52,751 bases of DNA. Origin: Fimadaptatus sp948467645. Its GTDB lineage: Bacteria > Bacillota > Clostridia > Christensenellales > Aristaeellaceae. The notes under the pieces are model-generated. The model ran no database searches. It had not been told where the DNA came from and saw only the letters and a program-made list of their open reading frames with translations. The translations under genes and the position numbers were made by a program. Each line of letters starts with the position of its first letter. Position 1 is the first letter of the stretch. Below are positions 27,414-35,479 of this stretch, one piece after another. The stretch lies in NCBI GenBank assembly GCA_948467645.1, contig CAOKFD010000015.1, positions 1-52,751 on the forward strand, read 5' to 3'.

Positions 27414-27452
27414 AAGTCGCCGTTCTCAGGCATGAGGGCGGCACTTTTTTTG
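27414..27452 (+). terminator. Terminator of the DUF2974 gene
   Basis: Imperfect stem AAGTCGCCGTTCTCA / TGAGGGCGGCACTT followed by seven or more T, eight bases after the stop. Confidence 0.8.
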
Positions 27453-27985
27453 TATAGAAGTGCGAATTGGAACCGTAAGCGCGCAGATATATACTTCACT
27501 GTCCGTTTTCTATACAGCGAAACCATGATGCAGTTTATTGCTTTAATCAAACAAGAAACCATAAATAAGCAAGATTTCTTTATCCCGCATACGAATAGTA
27601 GAAACTGCTTTGTCTGCGTTTAGAGCGTACATTAAAAAGTGCAATTCACAGGCGTGAGTGGTTTTTCGTCAGCCCAAGTAAGAACGTCGAAAACTCAGCC
27701 ACGCTAAGTCGCTGGATTATGATGCAGAAACGGTGGCTCAAGAACTTTTTAAGGCGCACTCCAAGGCAGCCTATCCCATTTTCGGCCAGCGTCATTAAAT
27801 TAAGCGTTTGTGGCGGAAATCTGCTGCCCAAACCGTACGTAATTGAGCAGTCCATTGGATGAAATTCATTTCTATTTTCGCGTATATGCCAGGCGAAATC
27901 TTTAAGCTGATGCCACTGCCTTTTCGCCCCATCCTTGTACCAATGCCAAAATCAATACTTTGAAACCCAATCTTTCCAAGTAAAG
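27453..27985. other. Gene-free stretch with a decayed repeat
   Basis: No convincing gene. The stretch is AT-richer than its surroundings, and its only feature is the diverged miniature element at 27622-27760. Short frames here lack RBS and family features. Confidence 0.5.
27622..27760 (+). repeat. Diverged relative of the miniature inverted-repeat element
   Basis: The stretch keeps the order of landmarks of the full elements: AGAGCGTAC.. start, GAGTGGTTTTTCGTCAG, CTCAGC-CAC-GCTAAGTCG central hairpin, GATGCAGAAA and a CTTTTTAAGGCGCACT end. Terminal repeats are eroded, so it looks like an old insertion. Confidence 0.6.
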
Positions 27986-28012
27986 CAAAAACCCAGTCGT
28001 CACTGACTGGGT
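27986..28012 (-). terminator. Terminator of tRNA-Thr
   Basis: Stem ACCCAGTC / GACTGGGT followed on the minus strand by TTTTTG, four bases after the tRNA CCA end. Confidence 0.88.
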
Positions 28013-28015
28013 TAA

Positions 28016-28091
<76 letters not shown>

Positions 28092-28142
28092 ATCTTCTTT
28101 TGTCGGTGTCGCTTGCTTCAGTGAAGCGCTGCAACGACATTT

Positions 28143-28171
28143 ATTATAGCACTATCTGCGGAGTTTGTCAA
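28143..28171 (-). promoter_or_regulatory. Consensus promoter of tRNA-Thr
   Basis: Minus strand: perfect TTGACA (28166-28171), 17 bases, perfect TATAAT (28143-28148). Confidence 0.88.
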
Positions 28172-28422
28172 TACCCCAATTCTACTTTTTTTCATGTTTT
28201 TTGAGACTTTTTTTGAGCGACGTCGCTCCGGGCGCGCTCACATGCCGATGGCCGCTCATTTCAAGTCCGTACCGATAAACTTCGCGTGCTTACTGCCTTC
28301 ACATAAAGCATTCTCGCTTTTTGGTACAGCTTCAAGCGCAGGTTTGTCCTCGCCTGCAATGCGCAAATTGAGCATGGCTCAGCTGCACCGCTAGCCGCTT
28401 CGCCCTCAACAATCAGCCTTAC
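28172..28422. other. Intergenic between tRNA-Thr and groEL terminator, nothing recognised
   Basis: No gene, repeat or RNA motif is apparent. A short plus-strand frame (28194-28394) has no RBS and no family features. Confidence 0.4.
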
Positions 28423-28466
28423 AAAAAAAACGTTCCCGCCCGCACCATAAGGCGCAGACGGGAACG
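28423..28466 (-). terminator. Terminator of groESL
   Basis: Stem CGTTCCCG / CGGGAACG with inner CCGC/GCGG-type pairs, followed on the minus strand by eight U; 33 bases after the groEL stop. Confidence 0.9.
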
Positions 28467-28498
28467 CATACTATTTACGTTTCAGGGCTTTGTACCGA

Positions 28499-30130
28499 TT
28501 AATACATGCCGCCCATGCCGGGGTTAGCCGCGGGAGCTGCCGGCGGGTTCTTGTCGGGCAGATCGGCAACCAGAGCTTCGGTGGTCAGCACGCTGGCCGC
28601 AACGGAGGCCGCGTTCTGCAGAGCGGAGCGGGCAACCTTGGTAGGATCGATTATGCCGCTCTCCTCCATGTCGGTGTAAACGTCCTTGGCCGCATCGTAG
28701 CCCCAGCCGGTCTTGCCGCTGGACTTAATGGTCTCGACCACAACGGAGCCTTCAACACCGGCGTTGATAGCGATCTGGCGAACCGGCTCTTCCAGGGCGC
28801 GCAGTACAATCTGTACGCCGGTGCGCTCGTCGCCAGTGGTGCTCTCAAGCAGCTTCTTCAGCGCGGGCAGGGTGTAGATGTAGCTGGTTCCGCCGCCAGG
28901 TACGATACCTTCCTGCACAGCCGCACGGGTGGCCGCCAGAGCGTCCTCTATGCGCAGCTTGCGCTCCTTCATCTCTATCTCGGTAGCAGCGCCGACATGG
29001 ATTACCGCAACGCCGCCAGCCAGCTTGGCCAGACGCTCCTGCAGCTTTTCCTTATCGTAATCGCTGGTGGTCTCCTCGATCTGAGCGCGGATGGAGGCTA
29101 CGCGAGCCTTGATCTCGTTGGGATCGCCTGCGCCGTCAACGATGGTGGTGTTCTCCTTGTCAACCTTAACCGTGCGAGCCTTGCCCAGCATGTCGATGGT
29201 TACATCCTTCATCTCGATGCCCAGCTCGTCAGAGATTACCTGACCGCCGGTCAGCACCGCGATGTCCTGCAGCATGGCCTTGCGGCGATCGCCGAAGCCC
29301 GGAGCCTTTACGGCGACGCAGGTGAAGGTGCCGCGCAGCTTGTTGACAACCAGAGTGGTCAGAGCCTCGCCCTCGACGTCCTCAGCGATTATCAGCAGCT
29401 TCTTGCCGGACTGCACAACCTGCTCCAGTACGGGCAGGATTTCCTGAATGTTGGAGATCTTCTTATCGGTAATCAGGATTACCGGATCGTCCAGCAGGGC
29501 TTCCATCTTCTCGGTATCAGTTACCATGTAAGCGGAGGCATAGCCGCGGTCGAACTGCATACCTTCGACCAGGCTCAGCTCGGTCTTCATGGTCTTGGAC
29601 TCCTCAACGGTGATAACGCCGTCGTTGCCAACCTTCTCCATGGCGCTGGAGATCAGCTCGCCGATGGTTTCATCGGCAGCGGAGATCGCAGCCACCTGAG
29701 CGATGGACTTGGAGCCGCTTACGGGCTTGCTCAGCTTCTTGAGTTCTTCAACGGTAACTTCGGTGGCCTTCTCGATGCCGCGGCGGATAACCATGGGGTT
29801 GGCGCCCGCAGCAACGTTCTTCAGACCCTCGCGGATCATCGCCTGAGCCAGCAGGGTCGCGGTGGTGGTACCATCACCGGCAACGTCGTTGGTCTTGGTG
29901 GCGACTTCCTTTACCAGCTGAGCGCCCATGTTCTCAAAGGGGTCTTCCAGCTCGATGTCCTTGGCGATGGTCACGCCGTCGTTGGTGATGAGCGGGCTGC
30001 CGTACTTCTTGTCCAGAACTACGTTGCGGCCCTTGGGGCCCAGAGTTATTTTAACGGTATCAGCAAGCGCATTGATGCCCGCTTCCAGAGAGCGGCGCGC
30101 TTCCTCACCATACTGAATCTGCTTAGCCAT
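28499..30130 (-). CDS. groEL: Chaperonin GroEL (Hsp60)
   Basis: The 543-aa subunit of the double-ring ATP-dependent folding chaperone. Signatures: the N-terminal KITLGPKGRNVVLDKKYGSP, the ATP site VAGDGTTTATLLAQAMI, the chaperonin signature region AATEIEMKERKLRIEDAL, and the C-terminal glycine/methionine tail ending GMGGMY. It follows groES by 35 bases. Isoleucine is coded mostly by ATC, unlike many neighbouring genes, as expected for a highly expressed gene. Confidence 0.98.
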   Translation of the reverse strand: MAKQIQYGEEARRSLEAGINALADTVKITLGPKGRNVVLDKKYGSPLITNDGVTIAKDIELEDPFENMGAQLVKEVATKTNDVAGDGTTTATLLAQAMIREGLKNVAAGANPMVIRRGIEKATEVTVEELKKLSKPVSGSKSIAQVAAISAADETIGELISSAMEKVGNDGVITVEESKTMKTELSLVEGMQFDRGYASAYMVTDTEKMEALLDDPVILITDKKISNIQEILPVLEQVVQSGKKLLIIAEDVEGEALTTLVVNKLRGTFTCVAVKAPGFGDRRKAMLQDIAVLTGGQVISDELGIEMKDVTIDMLGKARTVKVDKENTTIVDGAGDPNEIKARVASIRAQIEETTSDYDKEKLQERLAKLAGGVAVIHVGAATEIEMKERKLRIEDALAATRAAVQEGIVPGGGTSYIYTLPALKKLLESTTGDERTGVQIVLRALEEPVRQIAINAGVEGSVVVETIKSSGKTGWGYDAAKDVYTDMEESGIIDPTKVARSALQNAASVAASVLTTEALVADLPDKNPPAAPAANPGMGGMY

Positions 30131-30165
30131 AATAATTGCCTCCCAAACAAATCTGCTTTAAAATT

Positions 30166-30450
30166 TTATTCCACGATGCCCAGTATGTCGGACTGACGAA
30201 CGATTATCAGTTCCTTGCCGTCGAGCTTGATTTCATTGCCCGCATACTTGGAGTAGATAACCTTGTCGCCCGGCTTTACCTGCATGGTGATTTCCTTGCC
30301 ATCGACGTTGCCGCCGGGGCCTACCGCGAGTACTTCGGCCATCTGAGGCTTTTCCTTAGCAGAGCCCGGCAGTACGATGCCGCTGCGAGTGGTCTCCTCG
30401 GCCTCAACGTTCTTTATAACCACGCGATCGCCCAAAGGTTTAATGTTCAT
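30166..30450 (-). CDS. groES: Co-chaperonin GroES (Hsp10)
   Basis: A 94-aa co-chaperonin forming the lid of the GroEL cage. It starts MNIKPLGDRVVIKNVEAEE and has the mobile loop TTRSGIVLPGSAKEKPQ and the conserved DGKEITMQVKPGDKVIYSKYAGNE split between the two sides of the domain. It is first in the groES-groEL operon behind a CIRCE operator. Confidence 0.98.
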   Translation of the reverse strand: MNIKPLGDRVVIKNVEAEETTRSGIVLPGSAKEKPQMAEVLAVGPGGNVDGKEITMQVKPGDKVIYSKYAGNEIKLDGKELIIVRQSDILGIVE

Positions 30451-30490
30451 AAATGCAACCCCCTCAAAGGTGAATTTTCATTTTCACTTG

Positions 30491-30517
30491 TTAGCACTCT
30501 CACTTGATGAGTGCTAA
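30491..30517. promoter_or_regulatory. CIRCE operator (HrcA site) of groESL
   Basis: TTAGCACTC-N9-GAGTGCTAA, a perfect match to the CIRCE consensus, located between the promoter and the groES start. HrcA repressor binding here gives heat induction. hrcA itself is not in the window. Confidence 0.98.
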
Positions 30518-30531
30518 CTGATTACGTTGAT

Positions 30532-30560
30532 AGTTTATCCAAAAAGCCTGATTCTAGCAA
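30532..30560 (-). promoter_or_regulatory. Promoter of groESL
   Basis: Minus strand: TTGCTA (30555-30560), 17 bases, TAAACT (30532-30537). The predicted start falls just upstream of CIRCE. Confidence 0.7.
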
Positions 30561-30610
30561 TCCCCGCCGTCGCGCGTTAATCGGATGTTTTAGGAATTTT
30601 CAGGCTTTTT
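30541..30610. repeat. Inverted repeat spanning the groESL promoter
   Basis: Eleven-base arms AAAAAGCCTGA (30541-30551) and TCAGGCTTTTT (30600-30610), extended by partial pairing of ATTCTA with TAGGAAT. The arms flank the -35 box. Either strand would end in a T-rich arm. Confidence 0.6.
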
Positions 30611-30786
30611 TTTAGATTATCGCCTTGTCGCTTTATTTTTGTTTGCTTTAAGCCTTATTATACCGAGTTTTGTTTTTAGGCCGGTTTTGTAACATAATCC
30701 TTACAAGTTTTTCGTGCTTTAAGCGCTCGCTCGCCCGGCTTAAATGATACAATGCTTGTAACCATGGAAGCGATTGGAGAATTGAT

Positions 30787-31251
30787 ATGGATAAGTGGGA
30801 CAAGCGATTTATGGAAATGGCCGATCTGGTCGCGACATGGGCCAGCTGCTATCAGCCCAACCGCAAGATCGGCGCGGTAATAGTGAAGAACAAGCGCGTA
30901 ATGACGACCGGCTATAACGGCGCGCCCGCGGGTATAAAGACCTGCCGCGAGCGCGGCGAGTGTCTTCGGCGCAAGCTGAACATACCCTCGGGCCAGCGGC
31001 AGGAGCTGTGCTATGCCGTGCACGCCGAGCAGAACGCGATAATACAGGCCGCGCGGCTGGGCATATCGATCGACGGCGCGACGCTGTACTGCACGCATCA
31101 GCCGTGCGTGATGTGCGCCAAGATAATCGTCAATTCCGGCATAACCCGCGTGGTGTACCGCGAAGGGTATCCGGACGAATTTGCGCGCGAGATATTGCAG
31201 GAGGGCGGCGTGATATTGGAGCGCGTGGGCGCTGAGGGCGAGGAAGAATAA
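30787..31251 (+). CDS. comEB: Deoxycytidylate deaminase family protein (ComEB-like)
   Basis: A 154-aa zinc-dependent deaminase that most likely converts dCMP to dUMP for thymidylate synthesis. Zinc motifs: HAEQNAIIQAA (His and catalytic Glu) and PCVMCAKIIVNSGI (two Cys); a CxxxC-like N-terminal insert (TCRERGECLRR) is typical of dCMP deaminases. GGAG is seven to eight bases before the ATG. Of its 13 isoleucine codons I count 10 ATA and 3 ATC. It is divergent from groESL and followed by its own terminator. Confidence 0.92.
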   Translation: MDKWDKRFMEMADLVATWASCYQPNRKIGAVIVKNKRVMTTGYNGAPAGIKTCRERGECLRRKLNIPSGQRQELCYAVHAEQNAIIQAARLGISIDGATLYCTHQPCVMCAKIIVNSGITRVVYREGYPDEFAREILQEGGVILERVGAEGEEE

Positions 31252-31265
31252 TCCGCAATGAATAC

Positions 31266-31300
31266 AGCCCGGCAGGATTTATGCCTGCCGGGCTGATTTT
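31266..31300 (+). terminator. Terminator of comEB
   Basis: Perfect 11-bp stem AGCCCGGCAGG / CCTGCCGGGCT followed by GATTTTA, also usable by the convergent GNAT gene. Confidence 0.88.
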
Positions 31301-31316
31301 ACTTGTTTCAGATGTA

Positions 31317-31778
31317 TCAGTTAATGCTCATCACATAAATCTGACACGGGTTCCATTCGTCCCAAAGCGTGGGAAAAACCTCAAACTCCTTAAACCCCAT
31401 TGCAAGATAAAATCGGTTTGTGCGGTCGTATTCGTCGTACCTGCCCATCTGTACCGTCTTTACCTGCATGAACGAATATCTCATTTCGCGCGCTGTGCGC
31501 TTTGCGGCGTTAACCAGTGCCCGCCCTGTCCCCTGCCTGTGAAACTCCTTCAGCACGCCCATTACATACAGTTCAACCGTGTCGCGCCCGGTCTGTTTAA
31601 GGTAGAGAAAGCCGATGGGCCGCTCGCCATCATACGCGCAGAAGAACGGCTTGCCCGCGCTCTCGCGTATGTATTCCTCGCGCGCGTCGGCTATACCGAA
31701 CCAGTCCGGCAGGGCTTCCAGTATAAGGCGCGTCACCTGCCGTTTCTGATCGTCGCCAAGCAGTTCTCGTATTTCCAC
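31317..31778 (-). CDS. GNAT family N-acetyltransferase
   Basis: A 153-aa acetyl-CoA-dependent acyltransferase. Motif A with the pyrophosphate-binding loop is visible as LYVMGVLKEFHRQGTGRALVNAA (Q-x-x-G-x-G/A), preceded by strand FLYLKQTGRDTVEL and followed by the NRFYLAMGFKEFEVFPTLW motif B common to a subgroup in Clostridia. The acceptor substrate is unknown. It starts 52 bases after the EFR1-type gene stop on the same strand. Confidence 0.88.
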   Translation of the reverse strand: MEIRELLGDDQKRQVTRLILEALPDWFGIADAREEYIRESAGKPFFCAYDGERPIGFLYLKQTGRDTVELYVMGVLKEFHRQGTGRALVNAAKRTAREMRYSFMQVKTVQMGRYDEYDRTNRFYLAMGFKEFEVFPTLWDEWNPCQIYVMSIN

Positions 31779-31829
31779 TTTGCCCTCCCAAAATGCACAG
31801 ACTGCCGATATGCCTTGCAGTCTGCCTGC

Positions 31830-32606
31830 CTACAATATAAAGCTGTTTTCAGCCTTCCACCCGCTCATGTACTTACACCTGATCGAAACCAGTCTGCGCA
31901 CAAACACAGGCAGATCACGCGCGCCGCGCGGGCAGTCCTTCACGCACCTCATGCACAGTATGCACTTGCTTCCGTCAGTGCGCGTGGGATTGGCCGGGTC
32001 GATCGCGCCCGCCGGGCACATGCGCGCGCACATGCCGCACGATATGCACTTATCGTTGCCGACCGGCTTTATATGCGTCGTAACGGGCTTTTTGTATGGC
32101 TCGGCATTTTCCAGCACAATGCGCCCCGCCTCGGCATTCGGGAGCGCGCCGATCTTCACGCGCGCCTTTATCGCGAACGTGCGCAGCTCGGCACAATCGT
32201 GCTCGTCCGGGCGGCCGGCGTTAAAGCGGCTGTCCAGCTTATACTCGGTCGCAACAGCAGCCGCCGCAACCGGCACGCAGCCGTTGCCCGTCAGTATGTC
32301 GCTCAGTTCCCGAAGCGCGTCGTCATGCGCGCGGCCGCCGAACGCGACTATCGGTATCGCAGGCGTGCCCCGCCCCATCATGTGCGTCAGCCGCCTAGCC
32401 ACCGGCTCGGGCACGCGCCCGCCGTAACACGGCGTTGCGGCGATGACCAGATCGTGCGGGCCGAACTCTCTTGCGCGCGGCATGATCGGGCCGGTCAAGT
32501 CCATCTCCTCGACCGGCGCGCGGAACTGTTCCGCCGCGATGCGTCCCACGCGTGCAGTTCCGCCGGTGGGGCTGAAATACATAAGCGTTACCTTGCGTAT
32601 ATCCAT
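31830..32606 (-). CDS. EFR1-type flavodoxin/ferredoxin fusion protein
   Basis: A 258-aa electron carrier. Residues 1-160 are a flavodoxin-like domain (FSPTGGTARVGRIAAEQF phosphate loop, ATPCYGGRVPEPVARRL). The C-terminal part carries two 4Fe-4S ferredoxin motifs, CISCGMCARMCP and CILCMRCVKDCP. Such EFR1 family proteins shuttle low-potential electrons in anaerobes. It may exchange electrons with ferredoxin used by the hydrogenase (inference). The last 25 residues are hydrophilic and variable. Confidence 0.88.
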   Translation of the reverse strand: MDIRKVTLMYFSPTGGTARVGRIAAEQFRAPVEEMDLTGPIMPRAREFGPHDLVIAATPCYGGRVPEPVARRLTHMMGRGTPAIPIVAFGGRAHDDALRELSDILTGNGCVPVAAAAVATEYKLDSRFNAGRPDEHDCAELRTFAIKARVKIGALPNAEAGRIVLENAEPYKKPVTTHIKPVGNDKCISCGMCARMCPAGAIDPANPTRTDGSKCILCMRCVKDCPRGARDLPVFVRRLVSIRCKYMSGWKAENSFIL

Positions 32607-32642
32607 CGAATCATCCCTGTTTTAAGACGTACGGCGTTTCCG

Positions 32643-33434
32643 TCATTCGCCCTCGCGTTTTTCCTCTTCGACCGCCGCATAGCCGCGCAGCTTGGCCAGC
32701 GTGCGCTCCACCGCGTCCTGACTGTTGCCCCAGGGCTTGTCGGCATTGCGATAATCGAATTTGAGCGTGAACCATTCGATTTCCTTTTCGATGCGTTCGA
32801 GGTTCTTCTGCTCAACCTCGGTCAGCGTGCGTATGAATTCCTCCAGCTCCTTGCCGGACAGCTGCTCGCTCGCCGCGCCCATCACCTGAGCATAATGCTC
32901 AAGGCACAAACCCTTGCTGTCCGCGAAGGCGTGCTTAAACTCGGTTTCATGCTTCCACATGTAGATCAGCGTATGAACATAGCGCTGCATAGTCTCGTCC
33001 AGCTTTTCGCAGAACAGGCAGGTCTGTGCGGTCTGTGCGGCGCGCTCGGCCTGACCCTCTATGCCCTTAAGCGAGGCCGAGGACTTGGTCGCGCGCCCGA
33101 GCAATCTGGCGGGCGCTGGCTTGCGCGCGTCGTCGCCCGCGCATGAAAGCGCGGCCTTGTTGATCTCCTCCAGCTTACCCATAGTCTCTTTAAGGTGCGT
33201 GTGCGCCATCAGCGCCAGCCCCAGCCGGTTGCCGTTGCCGAACATCAGGTGCAGGTGCCGCGCGCAGAAGCCGCGCTCATTCACCTCCACGCGGCGGGAC
33301 GGCTCCATTACCGACGCGCCCATGAATACGTCCAGGTATTCCTGCTCGTTGTGCTGCTTAATATCGCACAGCGGGCATTCGCTGCCGCGCTTGTACGCGT
33401 CCCATACGGGTATTGTATCTATATGATATTTCAT
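32643..33434 (-). CDS. DUF6062 family protein
   Basis: A 263-aa cytosolic protein of unknown function. It shows the family start YHIDTIPVWDAY and two CxxC pairs, ECPLCDI near the N-terminus and CLFCEKL near the middle, each followed by a conserved GFCARHLHLM or GLCLEHYAQV segment. The duplicated CxxC...C-x-x-H pattern suggests two structurally equivalent metal-binding halves, probably zinc. It is the first gene of a minus-strand group with the EFR1-type and GNAT genes. Confidence 0.8.
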   Translation of the reverse strand: MKYHIDTIPVWDAYKRGSECPLCDIKQHNEQEYLDVFMGASVMEPSRRVEVNERGFCARHLHLMFGNGNRLGLALMAHTHLKETMGKLEEINKAALSCAGDDARKPAPARLLGRATKSSASLKGIEGQAERAAQTAQTCLFCEKLDETMQRYVHTLIYMWKHETEFKHAFADSKGLCLEHYAQVMGAASEQLSGKELEEFIRTLTEVEQKNLERIEKEIEWFTLKFDYRNADKPWGNSQDAVERTLAKLRGYAAVEEEKREGE

Positions 33435-33504
33435 CCCTGCCGCCTCCGTGCCTTATGCCGTTTTATATGATGATACCACATATTTTAAAAAGATTAAAGC
33501 CCTT

Positions 33505-33666
33505 AGAGTGTGTCTCAAAAAGGGAAATCCGCAGGTTCGAGTGGATTTTTCGTCAGTTCAAGGAAGAAATCCGAAGGCTTAGCAGCGCTAAGTCGAGGGT
33601 TGATGACGCAGAAATGACGGAAAAGACGCCGAAACTGCGGATTAAGGAATTTTTGAGACACACTCT
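33505..33666 (+). repeat. Miniature inverted-repeat element, copy 2 (complete, 162 bp)
   Basis: 17-bp perfect terminal repeats AGAGTGTGTCTCAAAAA / TTTTTGAGACACACTCT. Subterminal arms AATCCGCAG / CTGCGGATT and a central CTTAGC-AGC-GCTAAG hairpin let the whole element fold on itself. The outer bases are TA on both sides, as for IS630/Tc1-type insertions. It carries no transposase gene. It lies between DUF6062 and the SPOR-domain gene and fills most of that 353-base gap. Confidence 0.85.
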
Positions 33667-33787
33667 AGCCAAATCCGCATATTCGCGCCGTCAAAATTTC
33701 GTTTTGCCGCCATACCGCCGCGCCGTGTCATTTACTTTTATTGCGCTCATATGATTTAAGCAAAAGAATGCGGAGGTGTCCTGTCCA

Positions 33788-34597
33788 ATGAAACGCCGAT
33801 ACTGCCGACGCGGCCATCCGCGCGCGCCATATATCCTGCTTGTAATAGTCATAGCCGCCGCGGGCGCGTATGCCGCCGGGCGCATGTCGCGCGGCTATGT
33901 ACAGCCTGCGCACACCTCGCCCACCGCCGCGCCCGAAAGCGTGCAGACCGAAACCATCGTGCTGGACGCATATTCGTTTTACGCGATACAGTTCGGCGCG
34001 TTCGACAACGACGCGGACGCGCGGGCGCTTACCGAAAGCTACTTATCGCGCGGCGCGGCCGGGTACGTGCTGACCGACACGCGCAGCCGGGCAATCGGCG
34101 CGGCGTACGAAAGCCGTTCCGACGCGGACAAGGTATGCTCAAATCTCACCGCGCAGGGCATTGACACATATGTCTACACGGTATCCGCGCCGCGCGTGGA
34201 ATTGCGCGTTAAGGCAGAACCTTCGCTTATCTCTGCGATACGCGCCGGGCATGAAGCGTCGCTTGACGCGATAAGCCGCCTCAGCCAGACCGCACTGGAG
34301 CTGGACAAGGGCGCGCTGAGCGTGGACGACGCGCGCGGCGCAGTAAGCGCCGTCGGCGATACTGCCGAGAACGCGCGCATCAATCTCGAAACCGCCCTGA
34401 ACGGACGCACACATGCCGTAACGAGCGGGATACTGAGCGAACTAAGCGCCGCGCGCGACGCATGTGCCGCTATAAATCAACAAAGTTCTCAAAATACTAT
34501 GGCTTTTTCTGCTAAAATAAAGTATAATGTAATCGACCTAATGCAAAGGCATGTTCAGTTTATGAAAATGCTTATTCAGCCCGCAGCATCCGCCTAG
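33788..34597 (+). CDS. SPOR domain-containing membrane protein
   Basis: A 269-aa bitopic membrane protein. Residues 1-15 are basic, a membrane helix follows (APYILLVIVIAAAGAYAAG), then a short Pro/Thr linker and a SPOR domain (about 55-130: FYAIQFGAFDNDADARALTE, TDTRSRAIGAAYESRSDADK). SPOR domains bind denuded septal peptidoglycan, so a role at the septum or in cortex is plausible. The C-terminal 130 residues are helical and unassigned. I chose the ATG at 33788, 11 bases after GGAGG; the GTG at 33776 directly abuts the RBS. Confidence 0.82.
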   Translation: MKRRYCRRGHPRAPYILLVIVIAAAGAYAAGRMSRGYVQPAHTSPTAAPESVQTETIVLDAYSFYAIQFGAFDNDADARALTESYLSRGAAGYVLTDTRSRAIGAAYESRSDADKVCSNLTAQGIDTYVYTVSAPRVELRVKAEPSLISAIRAGHEASLDAISRLSQTALELDKGALSVDDARGAVSAVGDTAENARINLETALNGRTHAVTSGILSELSAARDACAAINQQSSQNTMAFSAKIKYNVIDLMQRHVQFMKMLIQPAASA

Positions 34598-34629
34598 GGC
34601 ACACAGCTTCTAAAAAAAGGATGATGCCA

Positions 34630-34983
34630 ATGAAAATCTCGGATATTGCCCGGCTGCTCGATGCCGACATAATGTGCGGCGAAGATCTAATGGATGTGGA
34701 GATCCGCTCGGCGTGCGGCTCCGACCTGATGAGCGACGTGCTGGCATTTGTGAAGGATCACACGGTGCTGCTTACCGGCCTTACAAATCCGCACGTCGTG
34801 CGCACCGCCGAAATGCTGGACGTGGCGTGCGTGGTGTTCGTGCGCGGCAAGCGCCCCACGCCCGACATAATCGATATGGCGGTAGAACGCGACATGTGCA
34901 TCCTGTCCACGCATCACACGCTGTACGTGGCGTGCGGGATACTGTATCAAAACGGGCTGCCCGGCGGCCCCGGCAAGAAGTGA
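34630..34983 (+). CDS. DRTGG domain protein 1
   Basis: A 117-aa stand-alone DRTGG-like domain (ISDIARLLDADIMCGED at the start, GSDLMSDVLAFVKDHTVLLTGLTNPHVV in the middle, PDIIDMAVERDMCILSTHH near the end). DRTGG domains occur beside CBS and in HPr-kinase-like proteins and are thought to sense small ligands. It is the first gene of the accessory half of the hydrogenase locus; the HATPase gene starts 10 bases later. AAGGA supports the ATG at 34630. Confidence 0.82.
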   Translation: MKISDIARLLDADIMCGEDLMDVEIRSACGSDLMSDVLAFVKDHTVLLTGLTNPHVVRTAEMLDVACVVFVRGKRPTPDIIDMAVERDMCILSTHHTLYVACGILYQNGLPGGPGKK

Positions 34984-34993
34984 GGCCAATAGA

Positions 34994-35425
34994 ATGGAAC
35001 GCATCGCTGGTTTTAACGAAGTATACCCGGTCGCGGCGGGCGACTTTGCGTCGGCGGGCGAGGTGTCGGGCAGAATAAAGCGCATAATGAAGCAGCTGGG
35101 GCTCCCCTCGCAGATAGTCAGGCGCGCGTCGGTGGCCACTTATGAAGTGGAGCTGAACCTTGTTATACACTCATACGGCGGCAATATTGAGCTGGACATA
35201 TCGTCAAGCGAGCTCAAGATAACCGCGCGCGACACCGGCCCCGGCATACCCGATATATCGCTGGCCATGCAGGAGGGCTATTCAACCGCCAGTGAGGAGG
35301 CGCGCAGCATGGGTTTCGGCGCGGGCATGGGTCTGCCCAACATGCAGCGCAACGCATCTGAATTCGACATACAGTCCACGGTCGGCGTGGGCACCACGAT
35401 AAAAATGCGCTTCTCGCTTGAATAG
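34994..35425 (+). CDS. ATP-binding protein, anti-sigma/RsbW-like HATPase
   Basis: A 143-aa GHKL ATPase domain protein. N box EVELNLVIHSYGG, G1 box DTGPGIPDI and G2 box GFGAGMGLPNM are complete, so ATP binding is expected. Stand-alone proteins of this type are usually serine kinases acting on anti-sigma antagonists (RsbW/SpoIIAB type). No antagonist or PP2C/SpoIIE phosphatase is in the window. It lies between the DRTGG gene and the HydA-like Fe-S gene, pointing to a role in signalling the state of that Fe-S protein. Confidence 0.85.
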   Translation: MERIAGFNEVYPVAAGDFASAGEVSGRIKRIMKQLGLPSQIVRRASVATYEVELNLVIHSYGGNIELDISSSELKITARDTGPGIPDISLAMQEGYSTASEEARSMGFGAGMGLPNMQRNASEFDIQSTVGVGTTIKMRFSLE

Positions 35426-35479
35426 AGCGGCGCCGTACGGCATACATCGCTGGCCTTATGGCGCGTCAGGAGATGAATC

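Noticed and set aside
28490..30196. 568-codon plus-strand frame opposite groEL
   Set aside because: A known artefact over groEL; no function-bearing motif.
33413..33754. 113-codon plus-strand frame through miniature element copy 2
   Set aside because: It is the translation of the repeat and its flanks; the same peptide recurs in copy 3 without any start signal.
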